64,000 nucleotides of DNA, taken from Bacteroidetes bacterium GWF2_40_14. Its GTDB lineage: Bacteria > Bacteroidota > Bacteroidia > Bacteroidales > UBA932. Each line of letters starts with the position of its first letter. The stretch's first letter is position 1. The notes under the pieces were generated by a model. That model saw only the letters and a program-made list of their open reading frames with translations, had not been told where the DNA came from and did not search any database. The stretch lies in contig MEOK01000017.1 in NCBI GenBank assembly GCA_001769195.1, positions 1-64,000 on the forward strand, read 5' to 3'. Shown piece after piece: positions 25,241-33,884 of this stretch. A program made the position numbers and the translations under genes.

Positions 25241-25649
25241 ATACCGAAAGGAACTTTGGTTCGAAACCAGAAAACGAAGAGAATTCATCAACATTACACG
25301 GCAAATTGATGATTGCCTTAAAGAGAGTGGAATTAAGGAGGGGTTGTTGCTTTGCAATGCTATGCACATCACCTCCAGCGTTTTCATAAATGACGACGAA
25401 AGCGGTCTGCATGCAGATTTTGAGCAGTGGTTGGAGAAGCTGGCACCAGAAAAGCCCCACTCACAATACTGGCACAATGGTTTTGAGGACAATGCAGATG
25501 CCCACCTCAAAAGACAGGTGATGGGTCGCGAGGTTGTGGTTGCAATCACTGCCGGACATATGGACTTTGGCCCATGGGAGCAAATCTTCTATGGAGAATT
25601 TGACGGACTTCGCCGCAAACGCGTACTCGTAAAAATTATTGGGGAGTGA
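25233..25649 (+). CDS. yjbQ: YjbQ family protein (UPF0047)
   Basis: A 138-residue protein started at ATG 25233 ([10 protein letters not shown]); the ATG at 25218 lies in a degenerate repeat and was not used. It matches the YjbQ/UPF0047 family: [75 protein letters not shown]. The conserved His and Asp/Glu residues form the predicted metal site. Some members are annotated as secondary thiamine-phosphate synthase from complementation, but the physiological role is uncertain. It lies 23 bp after ahcY and is probably co-transcribed with the methyl-cycle genes. Confidence 0.9.
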   Translation: MKTYRKELWFETRKRREFINITRQIDDCLKESGIKEGLLLCNAMHITSSVFINDDESGLHADFEQWLEKLAPEKPHSQYWHNGFEDNADAHLKRQVMGREVVVAITAGHMDFGPWEQIFYGEFDGLRRKRVLVKIIGE

Positions 25650-25715
25650 CTCTTTACGGGCGAATCTGTGCCGATGACACTTTGGAAATAACTTTGCCAG
25701 ATGGGTTAACAGGTG

Positions 25716-25846
25716 AAACTTCCTTGAAGTTTTTTGTAATTATCAATCATCCTTTTATTTATAAGAATTTTCCAGAAAATTTTATCTAGAAAATTTTTCG
25801 TATTTACCTACAAACCTGTCATATACAAAAAACTTCAAGGAAGTTT
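25716..25846. repeat. MITE-like inverted-repeat element (131 bp)
   Basis: Perfect 23-bp termini: the left arm 25716-25738 starts AAACTTCCTTGAAG and the right arm 25824-25846 is its exact reverse complement. The arms contain a smaller internal palindrome (CTTC/GAAG). GGTTAA/ATGGTTAA-like sequences lie just outside both ends. The A+T-rich centre does not code. Only one copy is in the window. Confidence 0.8.
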
Positions 25847-26078
25847 TTGAAGTTTCCCACATGGTTAAGTATTACATAGTCAGTATGCAAGAAGGTGTTT
25901 TTGCCTTTTTAGTTTACAATAGTTCAAACTATGATAAAAACAGGACAGTCAAAGTAACATTGCTTTAGTTTATTTGGAAAAACAACATTGATACAGTAAA
26001 TAATACAGCTATATGTCACATATTCAAGCATATATGCATTATGCTGATAATCAGACGATTTTTTAAATATTTGTAAAT

Positions 26079-26126
26079 CATACATATGCTACTGGCAGAT
26101 CATTCAACAATCTGCCAATTTGTATG
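26079..26126. other. Two-stem hairpin upstream of the MFS gene
   Basis: Inner stem TGGCAGAT/ATCTGCCA (8 bp, 9-nt loop) with an outer stem CATACA/TGTATG. It is not followed by a T-tract, so it is not a standard terminator. It could be a regulatory structure or operator about 140 bp before the MFS start. Confidence 0.5.
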
Positions 26127-26265
26127 TTGTAAATAAATAATAGACAGAGAGAACAAAACAGATGGTTGTTGTGCATGGTTATTGATGGCTCATGCCTATA
26201 ACTGACTGTAATATGATCGACTATCAGAAACTATCTGAAACTGTTATGACCAATAAATAATTCAT

Positions 26266-27570
26266 ATGACTAACAACTGGAAACGTGTATTCGCAATTAT
26301 CTGGACAGGGCAGCTCTTCTCTACATTGAGCAGTTCTGTTGTCAGTTTTGCTGTTATTTTCTGGTTGAGTGTGCAGACTGGTTCTGCAGAGGTCCTGGCT
26401 TTTGCTACATTGGCTTCACTGCTGCCACAGCTTGTGTTTGGTTTGTTTACCGGCGTCCTTGTTGACAGATGGGACAGAAAGAGGACGATGATTGTTGCTG
26501 ATTTGTATATTGCAGCTCTGACTTCGGTAATGGCGGTGCTTTTTTACTTTGGGGCCACCGATATTGAGTTGATATATTTATTGCTGGCATTGCGATCTAT
26601 CGGAAGTGCATTTCACATGCCTGCCATGGAGGCCTCTGTTCCGTTGCTTGCACCTGCAACAGAACTTATGCGTGTAGCAGGTGTGAATAATATGATTTTC
26701 TCTGTAAGCACAATCGCTGCACCAGCTATAGCAGCAATATTCGTCAGCACACTCAGCATGACGTGGGTGTTGATGTTTGATGTTATTGGTGCCTTGATAG
26801 CCTGTGGATCGCTATTGTTTGTTGTTATTCCAAACCCCGGCGATAAAACGAATGGAGGGGGTGTACCGGGCAATGTAGATATACTGGATGAAAAAGATAT
26901 GGCGGATGATGGACATATTGCAGAAGTTTCTACCAGAGGAATAAGGGCGGAGTTCAGACGTTTTTTTTGGGAATTGAACCAGGGACTGCATGAAATTATT
27001 AAAAGACCGGGGCTTATGTGGATGTTTGTCTTTACAATCTTTGCCAGTCTTGCAATGGTACCGGTCTCCACATTGTTCCCTCTTATGACCCTTAGTCACT
27101 TTGCCGGCGACACATACAAAATGAGCATGGTGGAGATTGCCTGGGGTGTCGGTATGCTTATTGGAGGAGGGCTGATGAGCCTTCCAAGGTTCAAATTCAA
27201 TAAGATATTGCTTATCAATGCCATGTATGTTATTCTTGGTCTGACATTTGTCTTCTCCGGATTTCTTCCGTCGGAAGGCTTCTATCTATTTGTCAGTTTC
27301 ACCTTGTTTGGAGGCATTGCTGGTGCCATATTCTGGGGAGCATTTACGGTACTTCTGCAGATGAGCCTAGATTCTGCAGTTCTCGGCAGAGTATTCTCAA
27401 TACACAATAGTCTTATTATGATTCCGGCTATGCTTAGCCTTATAGCAACAGGGTATATTGCAGACAGCATTGGAATATCGAACACATTTATAATATCTGG
27501 ATTCGTTCTTGTACTTATCGGTATCATTTCCAACTTCATACCCTCTATTAAAAAAATGGCTCAACTCTGA
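26266..27570 (+). CDS. MFS transporter, macrolide-efflux/enterobactin-exporter-like (MFS_3)
   Basis: A 434-residue protein with about twelve membrane helices in two halves separated by a charged loop (about 190-235, rich in Gly, Asp, Lys). The N-terminus IWTGQLFSTLSSSVVSFAVIFWL and the loop motif GVLVDRWDRKRTMIVAD match the Mef/EntS branch of the major facilitator superfamily. Substrate is unknown; export of a drug or small metabolite is likely. It stands alone after a long upstream region with hairpins. Confidence 0.88.
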   Translation: MTNNWKRVFAIIWTGQLFSTLSSSVVSFAVIFWLSVQTGSAEVLAFATLASLLPQLVFGLFTGVLVDRWDRKRTMIVADLYIAALTSVMAVLFYFGATDIELIYLLLALRSIGSAFHMPAMEASVPLLAPATELMRVAGVNNMIFSVSTIAAPAIAAIFVSTLSMTWVLMFDVIGALIACGSLLFVVIPNPGDKTNGGGVPGNVDILDEKDMADDGHIAEVSTRGIRAEFRRFFWELNQGLHEIIKRPGLMWMFVFTIFASLAMVPVSTLFPLMTLSHFAGDTYKMSMVEIAWGVGMLIGGGLMSLPRFKFNKILLINAMYVILGLTFVFSGFLPSEGFYLFVSFTLFGGIAGAIFWGAFTVLLQMSLDSAVLGRVFSIHNSLIMIPAMLSLIATGYIADSIGISNTFIISGFVLVLIGIISNFIPSIKKMAQL

Positions 27571-27582
27571 CAATGTTTCAAA

Positions 27583-27598
27583 TATTTTTGTACATTTG
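27583..27598 (+). promoter_or_regulatory. Two adjacent candidate -7 boxes before the patatin gene
   Basis: TATTTTTG (27583-27590) and TACATTTG (27591-27598) both match TAnnTTTG and lie 20-35 bp before the ATG at 27619. No clear TTTG at the -33 distance, so which one is used cannot be said. Confidence 0.4.
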
Positions 27599-27618
27599 AT
27601 TTAAAGGGTAAATAACAG

Positions 27619-28644
27619 ATGAAAAAGATTCTTTCATTGGATGGTGGCGGTATAAGAGGGATACTGCCGGCTGCAATCCTGGCTCACCTTGAGGAGAGGT
27701 TGCAGACAATAAAGTCTGACGAGAGCTTCAGACTGGCAGAGTGCTTTGATCTTCTGGCAGGAACCTCAACCGGAGGCATTATTACCTGTCTATACCTTAC
27801 TCCTGCAGAAACAGGGTCGCTTAAACCAAAGTACTCGGCAAAGCAGGTTCTTGACTTCTATGTAGAACTTGGGCCCGTTCTGTTTCACAGATCTTTGAAT
27901 CAACTTCTGAAATCGGGGTTGGGAGTTTTCAGGAGCAGGTATTCCGAAGATGCCCTTTATGATTTTTCAAAAAGACTAATGGGCGACCACTATATATCTG
28001 AGGTGCTGAAAGACTGTCTGGTTACTGCTTACGATCTGAGTACTCGCAAGGCGCTGCTGTTCAGCAAGAAAAATGTGTCAAAATATGGCACAATGGCAGA
28101 TTATAAACTATGCGACGTTGTCCGATCCACATCTGCAGCGCCCTCCTATTTTTCACCTGCCCGCATTTTCGCACGCGACAACAGCAGCCGACACCTTGTA
28201 GATGGAGGTGTCTATGCCAACAACCCTACTATGTGTGCACTGGTAGAGGCTGTAAAACTCTGGCCGGACGAGGGTATATCAAACTACATCATGGTTTCAG
28301 TAGGTACAGGCAAGGTAATCAAACCCTACTTCTGGGAAAAGACTCACAAATATGGGTACCTCAACTGGCTGGAGCCAATCATTGACATCCTTACTGCATC
28401 TGTTGCCGAAACTGTAGATTTCCAGCTCCAGCAGCTATTTTCCGCATCTGGTGTTCCCGAAAGATACATTCGTGTAGAACCTCCCCTGCTCACTGCAGAC
28501 ACCCGTATGGACAACGCATCTGCCAAAAACATCCGGGCTCTGCAAAATGCCGCCCAGTACTATATAGATCACAACTCAGACACATTCGACCACCTCATCG
28601 CCTGGGTACATGGGGAAGTAACAGGTGTACACATATCCAAATAG
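27619..28644 (+). CDS. Patatin-like phospholipase
   Basis: A 341-residue protein with the patatin fold: oxyanion loop DGGGIRG (residues about 7-13), nucleophile elbow GTSTGG near 52-57, and the catalytic DGG in LVDGGVYANNP near 194-204, giving the Ser/Asp dyad. The catalytic Ser is in GTS-T-GG. It is similar in length and start (KKILSLDGGGIRGILPA) to CapV-type lipases, but no cyclic-nucleotide synthase lies nearby, so a general lipid acyl hydrolase is the safer call. The last ten or so codons are written in sequence matching repeat family C, so the original C-terminus may have been replaced. Confidence 0.9.
   Translation: MKKILSLDGGGIRGILPAAILAHLEERLQTIKSDESFRLAECFDLLAGTSTGGIITCLYLTPAETGSLKPKYSAKQVLDFYVELGPVLFHRSLNQLLKSGLGVFRSRYSEDALYDFSKRLMGDHYISEVLKDCLVTAYDLSTRKALLFSKKNVSKYGTMADYKLCDVVRSTSAAPSYFSPARIFARDNSSRHLVDGGVYANNPTMCALVEAVKLWPDEGISNYIMVSVGTGKVIKPYFWEKTHKYGYLNWLEPIIDILTASVAETVDFQLQQLFSASGVPERYIRVEPPLLTADTRMDNASAKNIRALQNAAQYYIDHNSDTFDHLIAWVHGEVTGVHISK
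28604..28632. repeat. Family C repeat read as the patatin C-terminus
   Basis: Matches the 29-bp family unit (in the orientation GGGTACATGGGGA...GTAC) at 22 of 29 positions, including the first 13. It lies inside the reading frame and encodes WVHGEVTGVH just before the stop codon. Confidence 0.55.
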
Positions 28645-28752
28645 CATAATATAGACATATAAATTACTCTAATCGTGGAGACCAGTAACCACATTAAAAA
28701 ACGGGGCGATCCCGAAAAGCCACAAGAGTAGGGAAATTAATAAATGATAATC

Positions 28753-29124
28753 ATGAATTGGTATCTTGACATTTTAAAAAACAAGTACGCTGAATTTGGC
28801 GGAAGGGCAAGAAGAACTGAATTTTGGTCATTCGTTCTTTTCAATTTTATTTTTGGTTTGGTTGCAATGGCTCTGGATAATATTTTTGGGATCGCATTTG
28901 GCGGATACGGCAATGGTCCTATTAATTTACTGTATTCATTGGCTATATTGATACCCAGTCTGGCTGTATCTGTCAGAAGGTTGCATGACATCGGGAAAAG
29001 TGGATGGATGTTACTGGTTGCTCTTATTCCGATAATTGGTGCTATCTGGTTGCTAATTCTTTTCTTTACTGAGGGGACCCATGCAGTAAACGAATACGGA
29101 CCTGATCCTAAAGAAAAATTATGA
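28753..29124 (+). CDS. DUF805 family membrane protein
   Basis: A 123-residue protein started at ATG 28753 (MNWYLDILKNKYAEFGGRARRTEFW), the usual start of the family; an ATG nine bases upstream is possible. The N-terminal F-GRA-R-EFW motif, three or four membrane helices and the SVRRLHDIGKSGWMLL motif are typical of DUF805. Function unknown. It overlaps the next gene by four bases (ATGA), so both are one operon. Confidence 0.9.
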   Translation: MNWYLDILKNKYAEFGGRARRTEFWSFVLFNFIFGLVAMALDNIFGIAFGGYGNGPINLLYSLAILIPSLAVSVRRLHDIGKSGWMLLVALIPIIGAIWLLILFFTEGTHAVNEYGPDPKEKL

Positions 29125-29579
29125 AATACCCTCAACTCCATTCAATAGAAGAGATCCGCAGGAGCCATGGCTCCATACGAAATGTAAATGTCCTCAACAA
29201 GGAAAACCTCTCTGCAGTTAATAAAATTGCATTATGGATAACAAACCACGTTGGCAGCATGGGATTTTTTACTATAATTTTCAGTTGGACAGCTCTGTGG
29301 CTGAGCTGGAACACTCTGGCTCCGGTTGAACTGAGATTTGATCCGTTTCCTGCATTTGTTCTGTGGCTTTTTATATCCAATATGATTCAGATATGTCTTA
29401 TGCCCCTAATTTTGATAGGGCAAAACCTGCAGGCAAAACATTCCGAAATTCATGCAGAGGAAGAATATTCTATGAATCAAAAATCAGAAATGGAAATTGA
29501 AACGATCCTGATGCATCTTGAAAATCAGAATGAGTTAATTATTAAAATATTAGAGCGGCTGGAGAAATCAGAAAAGTGA
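29121..29579 (+). CDS. DUF1003 family membrane protein
   Basis: A 152-residue protein with two membrane segments (about 42-62 and 72-98) and the DUF1003 pattern: NKIALWITNHVGSMGFF, WLSWNTLAPVELRFDPFPAFVLWLFISNMIQICLMPLILIGQNLQ. The C-terminal 40 residues are a coiled helix (ETILMHLENQNELIIKILERLEK). Function unknown. Its end overlaps the convergent TfoX gene by 12 bp. Confidence 0.9.
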   Translation: MKYPQLHSIEEIRRSHGSIRNVNVLNKENLSAVNKIALWITNHVGSMGFFTIIFSWTALWLSWNTLAPVELRFDPFPAFVLWLFISNMIQICLMPLILIGQNLQAKHSEIHAEEEYSMNQKSEMEIETILMHLENQNELIIKILERLEKSEK

Positions 29580-29912
29580 TTTTCTAACGTTTTTTGTCTT
29601 CAGTTTAGGTGCAGGTAGCTCCGGGTAGCTGATTTTAATTAGTTGCGCCAGGAAATCTCTGTCTTCCAGTTTATCTTCTATCAGAAAAAAGTTTTTTGCC
29701 CCCGGATAGGGAGGAGCTTCAACAAGCTCTCCTTCAAGAAAATTTCTTCCAGCAACAGTAGGTTTTATAAACAGTTTGTTGTCGCATATAAGTGCTATTA
29801 CCTTTTCCTGACAGTAAACGACATATTCGCCCATCATCTTCCTTTTGGAGATGGCTCCTGCTCCGGACATCTGTTCGGTTACAAAATCGGCAAAATCCTG
29901 ACTAGTTGACAT
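29568..29912 (-). CDS. TfoX/Sxy N-terminal domain protein
   Basis: A 114-residue protein made of only the TfoX N-terminal domain: FADFVTEQMSGAGAISKRKMMGEYVVYCQEKVIALICDNKLFIKPT, then APPYPGAKNFFLIEDKLEDRDFLAQLIKI. The DNA-uptake regulators of gamma-proteobacteria have an extra C-terminal domain that is absent here, so a competence role should not be assumed. Confidence 0.88.
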   Translation of the reverse strand: MSTSQDFADFVTEQMSGAGAISKRKMMGEYVVYCQEKVIALICDNKLFIKPTVAGRNFLEGELVEAPPYPGAKNFFLIEDKLEDRDFLAQLIKISYPELPAPKLKTKNVRKSLF

Positions 29913-29943
29913 TTATTTCTCTATTAGTCTATTATTCGATTTT

Positions 29944-30462
29944 CTACCTCTCCCACACTTTTATTATCTCTGCAATATACATTTTATGAAGTCCCCCTTT
30001 TGTACTGTAATGTGTATAAACAGGTTCCTTATTGAGAAATGAATCGATCGTAAGCATGTCGGCATAAAGTTTTTTACATTCGATTACTAACCTGGCTTCG
30101 GCAAAAGTGGGATTTCCCAATTCTGTGAAATGAGGTGTGAGTGAGGCCTCTGAGACTTTGTCACAATCACGGCCACTTACCGATCCGCAAATGTCAAGTG
30201 CCTTCTGATATTTTTCATCGAAAAAAGAGAGGGTAAATGAATCAAACTTTTCCGCAAATTCAAAAGTATATCTTTCAGGACGTATAAAGACAAACACAAC
30301 AGGCTTGTTCCATATGTAACCTGCCCCTCCCCAGTTGGCAGTCATTGTGTTGAACTTCTCTTTGTTTCCCGCCGTAACCAGCATCCAGTCATCCGATATA
30401 AGCTTTATAAGATTATCGTCTATTGCCTTTGGGTCAATTTGTGTGTATCCGGAATCTTTCAT
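29944..30462 (-). CDS. Flavin reductase family protein (FMN-binding)
   Basis: A 172-residue protein with the split-barrel flavin reductase pattern: MTANWGGAGYIWNKPVVFVFIRPERYTFEFAEK, FTLSFFDEKYQKALDICGSVSGRDCDK and a C-terminal AEIIKVWER strand. Members bind FMN and reduce it with NAD(P)H or serve as flavoproteins. It shares a short intergenic region with the divergent dehydratase gene and is otherwise alone. Confidence 0.88.
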   Translation of the reverse strand: MKDSGYTQIDPKAIDDNLIKLISDDWMLVTAGNKEKFNTMTANWGGAGYIWNKPVVFVFIRPERYTFEFAEKFDSFTLSFFDEKYQKALDICGSVSGRDCDKVSEASLTPHFTELGNPTFAEARLVIECKKLYADMLTIDSFLNKEPVYTHYSTKGGLHKMYIAEIIKVWER

Positions 30463-30501
30463 GGTAGTATAGTTTAGTTATGTAAAATTAGTCATTTTAT
30501 C

Positions 30502-30509
30502 TATCTTTG
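30502..30509 (+). promoter_or_regulatory. Candidate -7 box of the dehydratase gene
   Basis: TATCTTTG matches TAnnTTTG and ends only five bases before the ATG at 30515. A transcript from it would begin at or inside the start codon. No consensus -33 box is visible. Confidence 0.35.
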
Positions 30510-30514
30510 GGTAT

Positions 30515-31531
30515 ATGTTAACAAATAAGACTATAGTGATTACCGGCGGAACAGGTTCTTTCGGAACAGCTCTTGTAAATCGCCTGCGAAACTCACATTT
30601 AAAGGAGATCAGGGTTTTCTCACGAGATAAGAAAAAACAGGAAGAGATGTTGGCAGGCCTTAACATATCCGATAGGGTCCGTTTTTTTGAGGGGGACATT
30701 AAAGACAAAGAGAGTCTGACATCGGCTATGAAGGGCGCTGACTTTGTTTTCCATGCTGCGGCATTAAAGGAGATTCCATATTGTGAATCGTTTCCCATGG
30801 AAGCTGTCGAGATTAATGTAACTGGCACAAAAAACGTTATAGATAGTGCTATTGAGGCAGGTGTAAAAAAAATAGTGGTAGTAAGTTCCGATAAGGCATG
30901 CTATCCCTTAAGTGCCATGGGAATATCAAAGGCAATGATGGAAAAGGTTGCGCTTGCCATAGCTCGCTCGTCTGAAGAAAAGGAAAAGGCCGACAATACT
31001 CCATCTACTGCTATATGTGTCGTCAGGTTTGGAAACCTGATGGGTTCAAATGGAACAGTTGTTCCCTTGTTCGTGAATCAGATAAAAGCCGGGAAAGATC
31101 TTACCGTAACGAATCCTGATATGACCCGGTTCATGATGACTCCCGACACAGCTGTTGACTTGGCTCTTTTTGCATTAATGCACGGGAAAAACGGAGATAT
31201 AATCCTTAAGAATGCACCATCTGCCTCTCTGGATACACTAACCAAAGCTCTGATTGAAATTTACGGTAATTCAAACAACAAGGTAAAGATTATAGGACCT
31301 CGCCCCGGAGAAAAGTTATTTGAAACCATGGCTACACAGGAAGAGATGCTGAAAGCAGAAAGTATTGGCGAGGACGACGATTCGGGAAAGTATATCAGAA
31401 TTCCTGTAATTGCAGGTTTAGAGAATAAATCGGACAACACTGCTGTTTTCACCCCAGAAGATTTCAACTCACATAATGCCAATCGTCTGGATATTGAAGG
31501 AATGAAGCAGCTGCTCTCCACACTTGTGTAA
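30515..31531 (+). CDS. UDP-GlcNAc 4,6-dehydratase-like protein (CapE/PseB family)
   Basis: A 338-residue short-chain dehydrogenase/reductase with the NAD(P) motif GGTGSFG near residue 10, FFEGDIKD, HAAALKEIPYCE and VRFGNLMGSNGTVVPLF. The catalytic segment reads SSDKACYPLSAMGISK: the usual Tyr of YxxxK is Met, as in CapE of Staphylococcus capsule synthesis, which makes 4-keto-6-deoxy sugars with 5-epimerisation. It probably feeds surface polysaccharide or protein glycan synthesis. No glycosyltransferases are adjacent. The last 50 residues (GPRPGEKLFETMATQEEMLKAESI) are family-typical. Confidence 0.88.
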   Translation: MLTNKTIVITGGTGSFGTALVNRLRNSHLKEIRVFSRDKKKQEEMLAGLNISDRVRFFEGDIKDKESLTSAMKGADFVFHAAALKEIPYCESFPMEAVEINVTGTKNVIDSAIEAGVKKIVVVSSDKACYPLSAMGISKAMMEKVALAIARSSEEKEKADNTPSTAICVVRFGNLMGSNGTVVPLFVNQIKAGKDLTVTNPDMTRFMMTPDTAVDLALFALMHGKNGDIILKNAPSASLDTLTKALIEIYGNSNNKVKIIGPRPGEKLFETMATQEEMLKAESIGEDDDSGKYIRIPVIAGLENKSDNTAVFTPEDFNSHNANRLDIEGMKQLLSTLV

Positions 31532-31580
31532 ACATATTACACTTTTCACTTCTACTAATCTTTTGCTCCTCCGATTACTG

Positions 31581-33728
31581 TTATTTTATTGTAAAGTAAA
31601 ATTTTGTTCCAACTCCTGGTTCCGACTCAACCCATATATCGCCACCAAGGATATTTACGTATTCCTTGACTATGGAAAGGCCCAGACCGGTACCTTCAAA
31701 AATCCGCTGATTTCCGCTCTCTACCTGATAAAACCGAGAAAATACCTTTTCCAGGTTCTCTTTGGCAATGCCAATTCCTGTGTCCTGGACAAAGAAAATC
31801 ATCTGTCCGCCATCTATCTTATAACCAAACTGTACAGATCCTTCTGTAGTGAATTTTATAGCATTACTAACCAGGTTTGAAAAAATCTGTTGCAATTTTG
31901 TCTTGTCAGTATAGATTTCTCTCATGTCGGGGGATGGCACTACAACTTTGAAGTCGAAAGAAAATTTCAGCTTGTTATAAAACATGTATACATCGTCGAG
32001 AACCTCATTAACGTCAAATGTCTCCTTATGAGGGGCAACCTGTCCGGCTTCGATTTTTGCCATATCAATAACATCATTGACAATATTCATAAGTCTGTAG
32101 GCACTACTGTTAACAATAGAGATATACTCTTTTTGTCTTTCATCGGTTACCTCTCCCATGAGGATATCTGTAAATCCTATTATTCCATTCATGGGGGTAC
32201 GTATCTCATGACTTATATTTGCCAGAAAAGCGGTCTTTAATCTGTCGCTCTCTTCTGCCTTATCTTTTGCTGCTTTTAAACTGTTTATATTTGTAAGCCT
32301 TTCAATAAACATTCCTATGTTACTTGCAAAGATTTCCAAAATTAACAAATCTTCCAGTGAGTATGCGTTTGCATCGTGGTAATCCTGGACTGCTACTACT
32401 CCTGTTATCTTATTTAAAGTTGAGTCCATTAGCGGTGCCCCCATCCAAACAGGTGAATACTCTCCTATATCTTTCAGATTATACTCCTCCCTAATCTCCT
32501 TCTCTGTTTCTGCCGTCACACGTTTTCCCTTCCCAGTTATCCTGACATAATCGGTAAGAGTATTTTCCAGACACATAAGCTCATCGGTTTCAAAGTTATC
32601 ATACTCGTCCACAAAATAGGGACAGCTGTATTTGTTTGCTTCTTTATTGTATATAGCTATATAGAAGTTATCGGCTTTTATGACCTTTTTCATTAAAGAG
32701 TGCACCTTGCCAAGAAATGTTCTGAGGTCAGTATTTTCCAGGGATATCCTTGATATGTCCAGTAATACCTGCTGAAGCTCTACTCTTTTCTTGCTCTGGG
32801 TCACGTCTCTCATTATGCCCCCTACTCCCTTTTTCCCTTTACTCAGATTTACGGGAAATTTCGTTATCTCATATATTCTCTCACCTAGTTTCTCCTCAGC
32901 TGAAAACAATACACCTTCTTCCAAGGCTCTTTTATCAGACGATGGGCATGGTGATATTAAATCTTCAGATGCTAGTTCCTGGTCGGTTTTATTAAGTATT
33001 TCTTCTTTGGTTTTACTGAAGAACCTACAGGTTGCTTCGTTTGCAATAATATACCTTAGCTGTTCATCTTTGACAAACATACAGTCACTGTTTGCATTGA
33101 TAAATGTTACGTATCTCTCTTCTCCAAGTTTTAACGCATTTTTTGCATTCCATCCCGACAATCTGCTGATTAAAATACGTCCAAGCAACATCGAACCTAT
33201 CGGATATATAACCAGAACCGGCAAGGCCATCTTTGTCAAAGTTATCCATAAAACCTCCTTTGGTAAAAAAACCGTGCAGGCAAGCATTACTATATGGGTC
33301 AACATGCTTACTTTGAATAGATCCAGAAGATAGTTTCCTTTCCTCCAGTCGGGATAGAATTTTTTCCAAAGTATTCCAATGGAACCAGATGTGACAATAA
33401 CAGCAACTCCCATCCATACACCGGCACCTCCAAGATATATCCTGTATAATGCTGTAATAGTCATAGATATTATTGTAGGAATTGGTCCGAAGAAAAGTCC
33501 GGAATTTAAAAGAAGAATGGAACGTGTATCAAAAGTCAGCCCCGGAACAAGCACCCAGGGGGTCATCATGAGCACAATTCCAATTATGCCTATAGCAGTA
33601 CCAAGAAAGTATTTGTAAAGTATTTTGATGAATCCATCCTCCTTTCTCCACACAAGATCGTATAACAAGCTGAATGCAAGCAGGATTGCGACATTTTGCA
33701 CCAAGCCTAAAATCATTGAGTCGTTCAT
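31581..33728 (-). CDS. Membrane sensor histidine kinase (5TM-type, PAS, GAF)
   Basis: A 715-residue protein. Residues 1-190 hold five or six membrane helices resembling the 5TMR/LytS-type sensor (LLLNSGLFFGPIPTIISMTITALYRIYLGGAGVWMG). A PAS domain is at about 205-310 (FINANSDCMFVKDEQLRYIIAN) and a GAF domain at about 330-475. HisKA has phospho-acceptor His507 in ANISHEIRTPMNG. The HATPase at about 600-715 has N box LVSNAIKFT and G boxes DTGIGI and GTGLGLSIV. It has no receiver domain and no response regulator beside it, so its partner is elsewhere. Confidence 0.93.
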   Translation of the reverse strand: MNDSMILGLVQNVAILLAFSLLYDLVWRKEDGFIKILYKYFLGTAIGIIGIVLMMTPWVLVPGLTFDTRSILLLNSGLFFGPIPTIISMTITALYRIYLGGAGVWMGVAVIVTSGSIGILWKKFYPDWRKGNYLLDLFKVSMLTHIVMLACTVFLPKEVLWITLTKMALPVLVIYPIGSMLLGRILISRLSGWNAKNALKLGEERYVTFINANSDCMFVKDEQLRYIIANEATCRFFSKTKEEILNKTDQELASEDLISPCPSSDKRALEEGVLFSAEEKLGERIYEITKFPVNLSKGKKGVGGIMRDVTQSKKRVELQQVLLDISRISLENTDLRTFLGKVHSLMKKVIKADNFYIAIYNKEANKYSCPYFVDEYDNFETDELMCLENTLTDYVRITGKGKRVTAETEKEIREEYNLKDIGEYSPVWMGAPLMDSTLNKITGVVAVQDYHDANAYSLEDLLILEIFASNIGMFIERLTNINSLKAAKDKAEESDRLKTAFLANISHEIRTPMNGIIGFTDILMGEVTDERQKEYISIVNSSAYRLMNIVNDVIDMAKIEAGQVAPHKETFDVNEVLDDVYMFYNKLKFSFDFKVVVPSPDMREIYTDKTKLQQIFSNLVSNAIKFTTEGSVQFGYKIDGGQMIFFVQDTGIGIAKENLEKVFSRFYQVESGNQRIFEGTGLGLSIVKEYVNILGGDIWVESEPGVGTKFYFTIK

Positions 33729-33781
33729 TTTCAGATGTTCATGATTACTGTAACAAATCTACTAATAAAAAAGCGGAAACT

Positions 33782-33808
33782 GAAATGCAGATTTTTAGAT
33801 CTGCTTTC
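33782..33808. terminator. Hairpin between the histidine kinase and TlpA-like genes
   Basis: Stem GAAA-GCAGAT/ATCTGC-TTTC around a TTTTAG loop, followed by A+T-rich DNA. It lies 75 bp beyond the stop of the minus-strand TlpA-like gene and may end SusCD locus 1 transcripts. It lacks a clean T-tract. Confidence 0.45.
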
Positions 33809-33845
33809 AATTCCCGCCTCGGTTTATTTTATTAGATTTCTCAAT

Positions 33846-33884
33846 GGGTACACAATGTGCATCCCCATTAACTCCCAAGTACCC
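33846..33884. repeat. Family C palindromic repeat, copy with insertion
   Basis: Matches the family over the first 23 bases (GGGTACACAATGTG, then CATCCCCAT) and the terminal GTACCC, with about ten extra bases before the right end. Its last base is the first base of the minus-strand stop codon of the TlpA-like gene. Confidence 0.7.

Larger units (their letters stand above)
25650..26265. other. 616-bp gene-free gap between yjbQ and the MFS gene
   Basis: No convincing frame on either strand. It contains the 131-bp inverted-repeat element at 25716-25846, a small palindrome ATAGTTcaAACTAT at 25919-25932, a two-stem hairpin at 26079-26126, and near-repeats of CTATC(A/T)GAAACT at about 26221-26242. 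The rest is A+T-rich without features I can name. Confidence 0.7.

Noticed and set aside
27619-28644. Patatin gene as a CBASS effector (CapV)
   Set aside because: The protein resembles CapV in size and start, but no cGAS/DncV-like nucleotidyltransferase or accessory gene lies on either side.
29568-29912. TfoX-domain gene as evidence for natural competence
   Set aside because: Only the N-terminal domain is present and no competence genes are nearby.
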